Shown here piece by piece: positions 1 through 7,437 of a DNA stretch of 12,115 nt. The notes under the pieces were generated by a model, which made no database searches, was not told the origin of the DNA, and saw only the letters and a list, made by a program, of their open reading frames with translations. Source of the stretch: Bacteroidales bacterium. GTDB taxonomy: Bacteria > Bacteroidota > Bacteroidia > Bacteroidales > FEN-979. How positions within the stretch are numbered: position 1 is the first letter of the stretch; every line of letters begins with the position of its first letter. The position numbers were made by a program, and so were the translations under genes. The stretch is from NCBI GenBank assembly GCA_023231065.1, contig JALNWE010000081.1, forward strand, positions 1-12,115, written 5' to 3'.

Positions 1-108
1 CCAAGGGCATGGGCTTTATTAACAATTTATCTATTTGTATAACAGGTATTTAAATCAAATATCCAAGGATCATTTGTTATTTCGTAGGAATTATACTTAA
101 AGATTTAC

Positions 109-138
109 TTGACTTTTTAGTTTTTTATTGTATCTTGG
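109..138 (+). promoter_or_regulatory. Candidate promoter of the RM operon
   Basis: TTG at 109-111 is followed by 19 bases and then TATCTTGG at 131-138. This matches the Bacteroidota primary-sigma pattern TTG-N19-TAnnTTTG with one mismatch in the -7 box. Transcription would start near 145, leaving a short leader before the ATG at 161. The rest of 1-160 is AT-rich and shows no convincing gene. Short open stretches at the left edge could be the tail of an upstream gene, but this cannot be settled here. Confidence 0.5.
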
Positions 139-160
139 TAGTCGTTGTAGTAAGAAATAA

Positions 161-724
161 ATGAAAAAAAGAATAAGTGACATTGCACGAATTCAAACCG
201 GTATCTATGCTAAACCAAATGCCATTGGAGAAGTTATATACATCCTGGGGCGACACATCAACCAAGATAAGCAGATTGATCCTATAATATTCCCGGAGCT
301 TCAGCTTAATGAAAAGACAAAGAAACATCTCCTACATGAAGGCGATATTATACTTGCATCAAAAGGTCATGACTTGTCTGCCACAGTATTTTATTCATTA
401 AAATTCCCCGCTGTTGCGTCATCTATGTTCCTTGTATTAAGGCTGGTTGATCCTAAGGTAACACTCCCGGAATATGTTGCCTGGAGCCTGAACCACTCTA
501 AAACTCAAAGAGTTCTCTTAGGATATTCTAAAGGAACATCGCTTCAATCAATTACAAAAGATATTATCGGGAATCTTGAGATTCAGATCCCTTCAGTTCA
601 TAAACAAAGGGCATTGCTGAATGCCATTGCAACACTTACAAGAGAGACTCAACTGAAACGGACAATCGAACTGTTAAAAAATCAAATAATGCAACAGAAA
701 CTGTTAAAAGCTATATCTGAATGA
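161..724 (+). CDS. Single-TRD HsdS-like specificity protein (half HsdS)
   Basis: A 187-residue protein resembling one half of a type I RM specificity subunit. Residues 1 to about 145 look like one target recognition domain: it opens with an I-x-D-I-A-x-I-x-T-G start, has an EGDIILASKG segment at 60-69, and ends in an IQIPSVHKQRALL segment typical of the TRD exit. Residues 145-187 form a single helix like the conserved spacer helix. Full HsdS proteins are about 400 residues with two TRDs, so this is half length. The start is the ATG at 161 after an A-rich stretch (AAGAAATAA), with the candidate promoter just upstream. It stops one base before hsdM. Known half-HsdS proteins can act as homodimers that recognise a palindromic bipartite site, so it may be a working alternative specificity subunit. 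It could also be a remnant. The reading frame is intact, which favours function. Confidence 0.8.
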   Translation: MKKRISDIARIQTGIYAKPNAIGEVIYILGRHINQDKQIDPIIFPELQLNEKTKKHLLHEGDIILASKGHDLSATVFYSLKFPAVASSMFLVLRLVDPKVTLPEYVAWSLNHSKTQRVLLGYSKGTSLQSITKDIIGNLEIQIPSVHKQRALLNAIATLTRETQLKRTIELLKNQIMQQKLLKAISE

Positions 725-725
725 T

Positions 726-2258
726 ATGAACGGAAAAATTACACAAAAAGAGATCAATCAGGTCGTCTGGAAGGCTTGTGATACGTTTCGCGGCGTCATC
801 GACCCGAGCCAGTATAAAGATTATATCCTGACCATGCTGTTTTTAAAATATGTCAGTGATGTCAACAAGGATATCTATCTTAAACATCTTAAAAAGTACA
901 ATGGGGATAAAGAACGTGCAGCCCGTGCAATGAAAATGGAAAGATTTATCGTGCCGGAAAACAGCACCTTTGATTATCTTTTTGAGCATAGAAACGACAC
1001 CAATATCGGGGAGATCATCGATATCGCACTGAATGACCTGGAAGAAGCTAACCGTGAAAAGTTAAGCTCAGAGGATGGAAGCGGGATTTTCCGCAACATC
1101 AGCTTTAACAGCAGTAACCTGGGCGATGTAAAAGACAAAAATAACCGCCTGAAAAACCTGCTGATCGATTTCAGCGAAATGGATCTATCACCCTCGCATC
1201 TTGAATACAACGACATCATCGGTGATGCCTATGAATTCCTGATTGCCAACTTTGCAAGTGATGCCGGGAAGAAAGCCGGTGAGTTTTATACACCGAGCGA
1301 AGTATCCACCCTTTTAGCAAAATTGACCAAATCAAAACCCGGAGCAAGGATCTGTGACCCCACCTGCGGATCTGCTTCATTACTTATTAAAGCCGGAAAA
1401 GAAGTTGGTTCAGATGATTTCTCATTATATGGACAGGAAGCCAATGGCAGTACCTGGGCATTGGCTGTCATGAATATGTTTTTGCACGGTTTCGATAATG
1501 CCACTATCCGGTGGGGCGATACCATCCGGAATCCCAAACTTAAAGAGGGTGATGTACTGATGAAATTCGACACAGTGGTTGCCAATCCGCCTTTTTCTCT
1601 GGATAAATGGGGTGCAGAAGATACAGCAATGGCAGATAAATACAATCGTTTCTGGCGTGGAGTACCACCCAAAAGTAAAGGAGATTGGGCTTTCATCAGT
1701 CACATGATTGAAACGGTGTATGAAGGAAGCGGCAAGGTTGGTGTTGTTGTTCCCCATGGGGTTTTATTCCGTGGTAGCAGTGAGGGGAAAATCCGTCAGA
1801 AAACCATTGAAGAAAACATTCTGGAAGCAGTGGTCGGACTCCCGGCAAACCTGTTTTTCGGAACAGGAATTCCGGCTGCCATTCTTGTATTTAATAAGGG
1901 TAAGGATAAAAACCGGAATGTTCTTTTCATTGATGCCAGTCAGCAATTTGAGTCAGCAAAAAATCAAAACAAACTAAGGGAAACCGACATTTCGCATATT
2001 GTAGAAACCTACCGAAAATTCAATGCGGGAGAACTGACACCGGGCATCATAGAAGAGAAATTCAGCTATGTGTCCACACCTGAAGAAATTACTGAAAATG
2101 ATTTCAACCTGAATATACCGCGGTATGTTGACACGTTTGAGGAAGAACCTGAGGTTGATATCGCTGCTGTTCAGAAGGAAATTGTAAAACTGGAAGGTGA
2201 ATTAAAGGAGGTTCAGAAGGAAATGGATAAATATTTGCAAGAGTTAGGCATCGAATGA
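726..2258 (+). CDS. hsdM: Type I RM methyltransferase subunit HsdM
   Basis: A 510-residue DNA adenine-N6 methyltransferase, the usual length for HsdM. With HsdS it methylates the host's target sites and forms the core to which HsdR binds. Residues 5-150 are the HsdM N-terminal helical domain (opening ITQKEINQVVWKACDTFRG). AGEFYTP is the usual lead-in to the catalytic domain. S-adenosylmethionine motif I is DPTCGSAS starting at D211, and catalytic motif IV is NPPF starting at N287, both intact. The last ~35 residues are a charged coiled coil rich in E and K, expected for contact with HsdS. It starts one base after the half-HsdS gene, and its stop overlaps the metallophosphoesterase start as ATGA. 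The organisation and size resemble type IC (EcoR124-like) enzymes, but that subtype is inference. Confidence 0.97.
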   Translation: MNGKITQKEINQVVWKACDTFRGVIDPSQYKDYILTMLFLKYVSDVNKDIYLKHLKKYNGDKERAARAMKMERFIVPENSTFDYLFEHRNDTNIGEIIDIALNDLEEANREKLSSEDGSGIFRNISFNSSNLGDVKDKNNRLKNLLIDFSEMDLSPSHLEYNDIIGDAYEFLIANFASDAGKKAGEFYTPSEVSTLLAKLTKSKPGARICDPTCGSASLLIKAGKEVGSDDFSLYGQEANGSTWALAVMNMFLHGFDNATIRWGDTIRNPKLKEGDVLMKFDTVVANPPFSLDKWGAEDTAMADKYNRFWRGVPPKSKGDWAFISHMIETVYEGSGKVGVVVPHGVLFRGSSEGKIRQKTIEENILEAVVGLPANLFFGTGIPAAILVFNKGKDKNRNVLFIDASQQFESAKNQNKLRETDISHIVETYRKFNAGELTPGIIEEKFSYVSTPEEITENDFNLNIPRYVDTFEEEPEVDIAAVQKEIVKLEGELKEVQKEMDKYLQELGIE

Positions 2259-3004
2259 AAATACAATATTGCTCGGACCTTCACCTGGAATTCCGTGAAA
2301 ACAAAGAATTCCTGAAATCAAACCCATTACAACCGAAGGGTGAGATTCTCTTGCTTGCCGGTGATATAGTACCTTTTGCAGTAATGGACAAACACGCTGA
2401 TTTCTTCGATTATGTTGCGGATAATTTCGAAACCACTTATTGGGTGCCAGGGAACCATGAGTACTATCATTCTGACATTTCCAATAAAAGTGGCCATCTT
2501 AATGAGAAGATCAGGAACAACGTATTTCTTGTGAACAATCTGTCCGTTAAGTATCCTGATATCAAGATTGTCTTTTCTACACTATGGACTAAGATCAGTC
2601 CGACTCATCAATGGTCCATCCAACAAAGCATTTCTGATTTTCAGGTAATCCGTCATCAGGCTAATCCCTTTACACCCTTTCTTTATAATCAGTTGTATGA
2701 ACAAAGCCTTCAGTTTTTACGTACCGAGGTAAACCAGGAGAAAGCAATCATTGTCACCCATCATGTTCCGACTTTCATGAATTACCCGGATAAATATAGA
2801 GGAAGTCTGCTGAATGAAGCATTTGCAGTTGACTTGCATGATTTCATCGAGACATCCACTCTGGAATATTGGTTGTTTGGCCATCATCACACTTTTGTAC
2901 AGGGGTTTAGCATGGGAAAGACGAAGTTGATCACCAATCAACTAGGCTATGTCAAGTATAATGAACATCGCTTATTTAAATGTGATGCATCCATTGACTT
3001 GTGA
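2255..3004 (+). CDS. Calcineurin-like metallophosphoesterase
   Basis: A 249-residue cytoplasmic protein with no signal peptide. It carries the full set of calcineurin-like phosphoesterase metal-binding motifs in order: DLH at 8-10, GD at 36-37, GNHE at 66-69, THH at 168-170 and GHHH at 209-212. It should therefore be a two-metal hydrolase of phosphomonoesters, phosphodiesters, nucleotides or nucleic acid; the substrate cannot be read from the sequence. Its ATG at 2255 overlaps the hsdM stop (ATGA), so it is probably translated by coupling with hsdM. The gene is followed by a 99-base gap with a new promoter, so it ends the first transcription unit or is read through. A housekeeping role is possible, but its position inside an RM locus suggests a defence-linked role such as degrading a nucleotide or a nucleic-acid end. 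Confidence 0.93.
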   Translation: MKIQYCSDLHLEFRENKEFLKSNPLQPKGEILLLAGDIVPFAVMDKHADFFDYVADNFETTYWVPGNHEYYHSDISNKSGHLNEKIRNNVFLVNNLSVKYPDIKIVFSTLWTKISPTHQWSIQQSISDFQVIRHQANPFTPFLYNQLYEQSLQFLRTEVNQEKAIIVTHHVPTFMNYPDKYRGSLLNEAFAVDLHDFIETSTLEYWLFGHHHTFVQGFSMGKTKLITNQLGYVKYNEHRLFKCDASIDL

Positions 3005-3013
3005 CTATTATTA

Positions 3014-3043
3014 TTGTTAATTAATATGTTATCATTATATTTG
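3014..3043 (+). promoter_or_regulatory. Strong Bacteroidota-type promoter for the AbiEi-like gene
   Basis: TTG at 3014-3016, a 19-base spacer, and TATATTTG at 3036-3043 match the TTG-N19-TAnnTTTG consensus exactly. It continues as GCAC, as is common in this phylum. The predicted transcript starts near 3050, giving a leader of about 54 bases to the ATG at 3104. The promoter lies right after the metallophosphoesterase stop, so the downstream regulator and toxin genes, and perhaps hsdS, can be transcribed separately from hsdM. Confidence 0.8.
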
Positions 3044-3088
3044 CACGTTTATACTACATCATGATAATAAGCAATAGTTATGATAATA
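3029..3088. repeat. ATGATAA repeat elements, candidate operators
   Basis: Three copies of ATGATAA surround the promoter and leader. One is inverted at 3029-3035 (TTATCAT, inside the promoter spacer). Two are direct, at 3061-3067 and 3080-3086, and both extend to ATGATAATA. A related TTAATGATCA lies at 3091-3100, just before the start codon. AbiEi-type antitoxins are known to repress their own promoter through repeated or inverted sites, so these are candidate binding sites for the 3104 gene product. The region is AT-rich, so chance repetition is possible. Confidence 0.4.
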
Positions 3089-3103
3089 CGTTAATGATCA
3101 GTT

Positions 3104-4075
3104 ATGAATGAAATTAAGAACTATATTAACGAGATCTTTGGGGAGCAGGTAAGCATTCATGCGACTCCGGAAGAACAGATAAACAAATTACCCTATTATA
3201 TAAGTAGTTTGTACACGTTGTGGAAGGGAGAACTCCTTAACAAGCATGTTTACTTCGCCCTGTACAAGGCTGGTGAACTTCTGACGCCAGACCAGTATAA
3301 AAAGCAAATGGATAATCTCCGGGATATGCTGGCGGCTCCTGTCATTCTTGTATTGAAAGGAATAGAAAGCTATAACCGTAACAGGTTGATCCAAAAAAAG
3401 GTAAACTTCATCCTGGAAAATAAACAAGTTTTCCTTCCGGCTCTGATGATTGATCTGAAAGATTATCTGAAGCCGGAGAGAGCACGAAAGGAACATCTTA
3501 CACCGGCTGCTCAATACCTTTTATTGTTTCATTGTCAGAAGCAAAATTTGAATGCCACCACTTACCGGCAAGTAACAGAGGCCGTGCCCTATAATTATCT
3601 TACAGTTAGCCGGGCTGTTGAAAACCTCACCAGTTTTGGCCTTTGCACAACAGAGGGTGGCAAAGAGAAACTCCTGATATTTAATGAGAACGGGAGGGAA
3701 TTATGGCGACAAGCCTCGCCATTCCTCATCAATCCTGTGAAGAAAGGTATTTATATTAATGATGAGATCCCTGCAAAGCTTCAGATAAGGGCAAATATAA
3801 ACGCGCTGGCACATTATACCAACATCAATGATAAACGAATGAGCTATTTTGCCATTGGGGTGAGGGACTTCCAGGCACTTCATAAGCAGGGCAAGATTCG
3901 AATGTTCAGTGAATATGATGGTAATTATTTCTTAGAACAGTGGAAGTACGATCCGGCCGGACTGGCAGACCAGGGATTTGTAGACCGTCTTTCTCTCTAT
4001 TTGGCATTTCGTGACAATAAAGATGAACGCATTGGGGGCGCACTTGAACGAATGATGGAGGGTGTTCTATGGTAG
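3104..4075 (+). CDS. Winged-helix (MarR-like) regulator, AbiEi-like antitoxin candidate
   Basis: A 323-residue soluble protein. The N-terminal ~115 residues are an alpha/beta region ending in a VILVLKG...FILENKQVFLP stretch. Residues ~130-200 read as a winged helix-turn-helix: LTPAAQYLLLFHC, then an N-x-x-T-Y-R-Q-V-T-E-A helix and a Y-L-T-V-S-R-A-V-E-N-L recognition helix. Residues ~210-323 form a third region with a WKYDP motif and a conserved-looking LSLYLAFRDNKDERI segment before the C-terminus. In this kind of gene pair the first protein is the DNA-binding antitoxin and the second a nucleotidyltransferase toxin. Here the 7-base overlap with the nucleotidyltransferase gene supports that pairing. 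It has its own promoter with nearby repeats, suggesting autoregulation. No Shine-Dalgarno is evident. A pure transcription regulator without antitoxin role is the main alternative. Confidence 0.72.
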   Translation: MNEIKNYINEIFGEQVSIHATPEEQINKLPYYISSLYTLWKGELLNKHVYFALYKAGELLTPDQYKKQMDNLRDMLAAPVILVLKGIESYNRNRLIQKKVNFILENKQVFLPALMIDLKDYLKPERARKEHLTPAAQYLLLFHCQKQNLNATTYRQVTEAVPYNYLTVSRAVENLTSFGLCTTEGGKEKLLIFNENGRELWRQASPFLINPVKKGIYINDEIPAKLQIRANINALAHYTNINDKRMSYFAIGVRDFQALHKQGKIRMFSEYDGNYFLEQWKYDPAGLADQGFVDRLSLYLAFRDNKDERIGGALERMMEGVLW

Positions 4076-4835
4076 CAGGGCTGAATAAATTCAGGGAGTA
4101 TTTCCGGAACTATCCCGGAAATTATATCGTAATCGGTGGCACTGCCTGCGACATTATAATCGGAGAAGCCGGATTGATACCCAGGGTGACCAGGGATATC
4201 GACCTTATCTTGATTGTCGAGGCAATAAGTAGAGAGTTCGTCTCTGAATTCTGGAACTTTATCAGGGAAGGGAATTATCAGAAGAAAGAGAAGGATCCAG
4301 ACAAGAGAAAATATTATAGATTCGAAGATCCTTTATCCCCCGGGTTTCCTAAACAGGTGGAACTTTTTTTCCGCAAACCTGATATCATTGAACTTCATGG
4401 CTCACCCCACCTGACGCCGGTTCCAATCGATGGCGACCTCTCCAGTTTATCAGCCATATTGCTCAATGATGATTACTATAATTTCACTCTTGAACATACT
4501 GCCAGACAGGATGAAGTCCATCTTGCCAACATTGAAGCTTTGATTTGTCTTAAGGCCAAGGCCTTCCTGGATATGACCGCCCGTAAGAATGCAGGAGAGG
4601 AAGTGAGTCAGAAACAGATCGATAAGCACAAAAATGATGTTTCAGGCTTTCTGTGCTGCTTTCCCCGGCGAATCTATTTGAATTACCGGGTTTAATAAAG
4701 ACTGACATGCAAACATTTATCGAAGCGGTGGAGGATGATCTGCCGTCAGAAGCGATCTTCAGGGAATTGGGAGCCGGAAGACCAGATGTAAACGATTTGC
4801 TAAAAAGATTGGTTACCGCCCTAAATCTTAATTAA
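4069..4835 (+). pseudogene. AbiEii-like nucleotidyltransferase toxin, frameshifted
   Basis: The first frame (4069-4695, 208 residues) has a nucleotidyltransferase fold: VIGGTACD with G23-G24, then R-V-T-R-D-I-D-L with acidic residues D43 and D45, and a likely third carboxylate E98 in QVELFF. The usual C-terminal helical part, KxDVFRLxxLLxP followed by a helix-rich tail, is split. The sequence reaches K-H-K-N-D-V at 4638, then reads a nonsense tail to 4695. The proper continuation (FRLSVLLSPANLFELPG onward) runs in another frame from about 4641 to the TAA at 4833-4835. One extra T in the TTT run at 4640-4642 would restore a protein of about 255 residues. So either a base was lost or the assembly is wrong. 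It overlaps the regulator gene by 7 bases and its restored end abuts the hsdS start. A truncated product might be inactive or hypomorphic, since all predicted catalytic residues lie before the break. Confidence 0.8.
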
Positions 4836-6050
4836 ATGACGCAAGAAAGACTACTTACTGAGGGTTTCAAACAAACACCTATCGGACCAATACCGGAGGA
4901 TTGGGAAACAAAACGATTGGAGGAGGTTTGTAGTCATTTTAAAAGTGGGTTTGGGATAACGTCTGATAACATTTCTGATTTTGGAAATTATCCGGTTTTC
5001 GGTGGCAATGGATTAAGAGGTTATACAGACACGTATACTCATAATGGAAATTTTATTTTAATAGGCAGGCAAGGTGCACTATGTGGCAATATTCAAAAGA
5101 TTTCCAACAAAGTGTACCTATCTGAACATGCAATTGCAGTTCAGATAAAGGAGAATTATTCGTTAGACTTCTTAGCGTACAAACTTGATTTCATTAACCT
5201 CAATAGACTTTCAGAATCATCTGCGCAACCAGATTTGGCAGTTGAAAAGCTATTGCGATTAAGGGTTGGATTTCCTCCTTTCCCCGAACAAACCGCCATC
5301 GCCGAATGCCTCTCCCCCTGGGATGAAGCCATTTCAAAGACCCAAGCGCTCATCAAACAAAAACAACTCCGAAAGAAATGGCTGATGCAGCAGTTGTTGA
5401 CAGGGAAGAAAAGGCTGAAGGGGTTTGAGGGTGAGTGGAAAAAAGTCAGAATGAAAGATTTATTTGAAAGGGTGACAAGAAAAAATGCAGAAGTTAATAC
5501 CAATGTTGTCACTATTTCTGTTCAGCAAGGATTTGTTCTTCAGACAGATTTCTTTAACAAATCTATTGCGAGCGATATCCTTGATAATTATTTTCTTGTC
5601 GAGAAAGGCGAATTTTGCTACAATAAAAGCTATTCGAATGGCTATCCATGGGGTGCGACCAAACGGTTAAAAGACTTTGATAAGGCGGTTGTCACTACCT
5701 TATACATTTCTTTTAAAATAAAAGATCTGTGGGGAAATTCGGGAGACTTCTTTGAATATTTCTTTGAAGCTAATTCACTGGATAGAGGCCTTACTAAAAT
5801 TGCACATGAAGGTGGCAGGGCGCATGGGCTTTTGAATGTAACACCTGGTGATTTTTTTGAATTGCAAATAATAGTACCTGCTTATAATGAGCAACTCGCT
5901 ATCGCTCAACGATTGCAGACTGCTGACAATGAAATTGCACTGCTCAAAACAAAACTTGATTATCTGAAGGAGCAGAAAAAGGGGTTGATGCAGGTATTGC
6001 TGACGGGAAAGAGAAGGTTAATTAATTGTTTTGATAATTATGAGAATTAA
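4836..6050 (+). CDS. hsdS: Type I RM specificity subunit HsdS
   Basis: A 404-residue specificity subunit with the normal two-repeat layout. TRD1 spans about residues 22-155 and opens with IPEDWETKRLEEV. The first conserved helix runs from 155 to 195 (PPFPEQTAIAECL, then LMQQLLTGKKRLKGF). TRD2 spans about 200-355 and opens GEWKKVRMKDLFERV. The second helix runs from 355 to 395 (NEQLAIAQRL, then LMQVLLTGKRRL). Each TRD reads one half of a bipartite site, and the helices set the spacing and bind HsdM. The ATG directly follows the TAA of the preceding frame. A glutamate-led start such as MTQERLLTEGFKQTPIGPIPEDW is typical of HsdS. The two helix-encoding segments share related DNA (see the repeat entries). 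It is separated from hsdM by three cargo genes, which is unusual. Confidence 0.96.
   Translation: MTQERLLTEGFKQTPIGPIPEDWETKRLEEVCSHFKSGFGITSDNISDFGNYPVFGGNGLRGYTDTYTHNGNFILIGRQGALCGNIQKISNKVYLSEHAIAVQIKENYSLDFLAYKLDFINLNRLSESSAQPDLAVEKLLRLRVGFPPFPEQTAIAECLSPWDEAISKTQALIKQKQLRKKWLMQQLLTGKKRLKGFEGEWKKVRMKDLFERVTRKNAEVNTNVVTISVQQGFVLQTDFFNKSIASDILDNYFLVEKGEFCYNKSYSNGYPWGATKRLKDFDKAVVTTLYISFKIKDLWGNSGDFFEYFFEANSLDRGLTKIAHEGGRAHGLLNVTPGDFFELQIIVPAYNEQLAIAQRLQTADNEIALLKTKLDYLKEQKKGLMQVLLTGKRRLINCFDNYEN
5382..5416 (+). repeat. hsdS internal repeat, copy 1
   Basis: This 35-base segment encodes LMQQLLTGKKRL at the end of the first conserved helix. It aligns without gaps to 5985-6019 with 26 of 35 bases identical by eye. 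Such paired segments in hsdS genes are known places for recombination that swaps or duplicates target domains. Confidence 0.6.
5985..6019 (+). repeat. hsdS internal repeat, copy 2
   Basis: This is the partner of 5382-5416. It encodes LMQVLLTGKRRL at the end of the second conserved helix. Both copies share TGATGCAG and a GAC-x-GG-x-AAGA core. The similarity reflects the protein repeat of HsdS and is moderate at the DNA level. Confidence 0.6.
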
Positions 6051-6726
6051 TTCTAAAGAAACGATGTATGGTCAACCCGTTTTGAAGATACGGGAAATTT
6101 GCCGGCAAGCTATCCGGGAAAAACTATGGGGTGAAAATCAACGGGAAATCATAAAGAAAGTTGTTCCAATATTGAATAAATCGTATCAAATGACAAAAAA
6201 GGTTCTTGAACAAATGATCGCGGATGAATATTTGCAAATCACTAAAGAAACGTTTGGAGAAGAAGTTGTTATTAGGTTACAAGACACCGCCATGGGAAGA
6301 CGATTTGGGATGGCAACTGCCGACAAACCGATTACAAGAATAAAGGCAGAAAAACTTTTATCAGAACTGATTGAGAGAGCAAAAATGATAAATGGAGACG
6401 TAGAGCAACCATATATTGTTGGAAGGCTCGTTGTGTTTGGCAGTTATCTTTCAGAAACAAAACTTTTAAGTGATCTGGATATTGGATTTAAATTAATTCA
6501 AAGGGAAAGTGGAGATGGATTTATGGCGCTTAATGATAAACAAATCGAAATTAACAAGGCGTTAGGAAAGTCGTTCAGAAGTTACATTGATCAATTATTT
6601 TATCCCCGAAAAGCGGTAGTGCTTATTCTTAAAGGTAAGGTTAAAAACCTGAGCCTTCATGATATGGATGATGATGCAGTATTTACGAAAACAGAATCTA
6701 AAGTTGTTTTTGAAAATAAGGAATAG
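6040..6726 (+). CDS. Nucleotidyltransferase-fold protein with N-terminal helical/wHTH region
   Basis: A 228-residue protein counted from the ATG at 6040. An upstream in-frame TTG at 6031 would add three residues and is less likely. Residues ~15-85 look like a helix-rich winged-helix region (REIIKKVVPIL, then MTKKVLEQMIADEYLQI). Residues ~126-200 carry the minimal nucleotidyltransferase signature: VVFGSY with G134-S135, then S-D-L-D-I with D145 and D147. A third carboxylate is not evident where the next strand (KAVVLILKGK, 191-200) is expected, so catalysis is uncertain. The start overlaps the hsdS stop by 11 bases, implying co-expression. No HEPN partner is visible next to it, unlike MntA/HepT pairs. 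It is unrelated in sequence to the AbiEii-like gene at 4069. The function is unknown; a regulatory or modifying role in the defence cluster is inference. Confidence 0.75.
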   Translation: MRINSKETMYGQPVLKIREICRQAIREKLWGENQREIIKKVVPILNKSYQMTKKVLEQMIADEYLQITKETFGEEVVIRLQDTAMGRRFGMATADKPITRIKAEKLLSELIERAKMINGDVEQPYIVGRLVVFGSYLSETKLLSDLDIGFKLIQRESGDGFMALNDKQIEINKALGKSFRSYIDQLFYPRKAVVLILKGKVKNLSLHDMDDDAVFTKTESKVVFENKE

Positions 6727-6758
6727 ATAAACATACCACTATAAAAATCAGCAAGGGG

Positions 6759-7430
6759 ATGGCAAGTAAAACGTTCAATATCTATTGCGACGAGAGTACT
6801 CATCTGCAGAACGATCGTCAGCCTTATATGCTAATTGCTTATATAAGCTCAGCCTTCAATCAACTAAAACAACATAAAGCCCATCTGAAAATGCTCCGGG
6901 CTAAATATAAAATGAAGGGGGAGATTAAATGGTCATGTGTATCGGGTGCGAAATACCATTATTATGCTGAACTGATTGATTACTTCTTTTCAAGTGACTT
7001 GCAGTTTAGGGCGGTTATCATTGACAAGAAACAAATTGATGAAAAGAAACCTGAATTTACTTATGACGATTTCTACTTCAGGATGTATTATCAACTATTG
7101 CATCACAAACTTGACCTGGCAAACCATTATAACATCTATTTTGATATAAAAGATACATGTAGCCATAAGAAGCTCAAAAAACTACAGGAAATTCTCGCAT
7201 GGAATGCGTCTATCAGGAGTTTTCAATTCATCAGATCTCATGAAAGTTCATTAATGCAACTGACGGATTTAATTATGGGCGCAATAAATTACAAACTTCG
7301 TGGTGAGAACCGTGTTTTTGCGAAGGTTAAATTGATTGAAAGGATCGAAACGCATTGCAAGATACCGATAACTCGTTCGACTCCGAAAGCTATAAATAAA
7401 TTTAATCTTTTTTTTATTGATCTGAAATAG
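6759..7430 (+). CDS. DUF3800 family protein, RNase H-like fold
   Basis: A 223-residue soluble protein. DUF3800 proteins open with an I-Y-x-D-E-S segment, and here it is IYCDES with D11 and E12. Other acidic positions in matching segments are E55 in EIKWS, D129 in IYFDIKD and D170 in LTDLIMGAINYK. Together these resemble the metal-binding set of RNase H-like nucleases. Family members are often found beside phage-defence genes and mobile elements, but their substrate is mostly unproven. The ATG at 6759 has a purine-rich AAGGGG directly against it, which is too close for an ideal ribosome site. There is a 32-base gap after the preceding gene and a 7-base gap to the next. The tight spacing with 7438-7875 suggests a functional pair. 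Confidence 0.85.
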   Translation: MASKTFNIYCDESTHLQNDRQPYMLIAYISSAFNQLKQHKAHLKMLRAKYKMKGEIKWSCVSGAKYHYYAELIDYFFSSDLQFRAVIIDKKQIDEKKPEFTYDDFYFRMYYQLLHHKLDLANHYNIYFDIKDTCSHKKLKKLQEILAWNASIRSFQFIRSHESSLMQLTDLIMGAINYKLRGENRVFAKVKLIERIETHCKIPITRSTPKAINKFNLFFIDLK

Positions 7431-7437
7431 CTGAACG

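Noticed and set aside
1356..1385. Altered methyltransferase motif I (DPTCGSAS)
   Set aside because: Small residue changes at this position occur in working HsdM proteins, so it is not strong evidence of inactivation.
1286..1757. Antisense open frames inside hsdM
   Set aside because: They overlap the methyltransferase motif region, and no family features are seen. They are frame shadows.
4636..4645. Programmed -1 frameshift in the toxin gene
   Set aside because: No canonical slippery heptamer is present (ATGTTTC context), so a lost base or sequencing error is simpler.
5485..5670. Alternative-frame open frame inside hsdS
   Set aside because: The HsdS frame is continuous and conserved through this stretch.
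5382..6019. Phase-variable hsdS shufflon
   Set aside because: The two repeats are direct and only partly identical, with no inverted copies and no recombinase in the window.
6031..6042. TTG start for the second nucleotidyltransferase
   Set aside because: The in-frame ATG at 6040 is three codons later and is a normal start.
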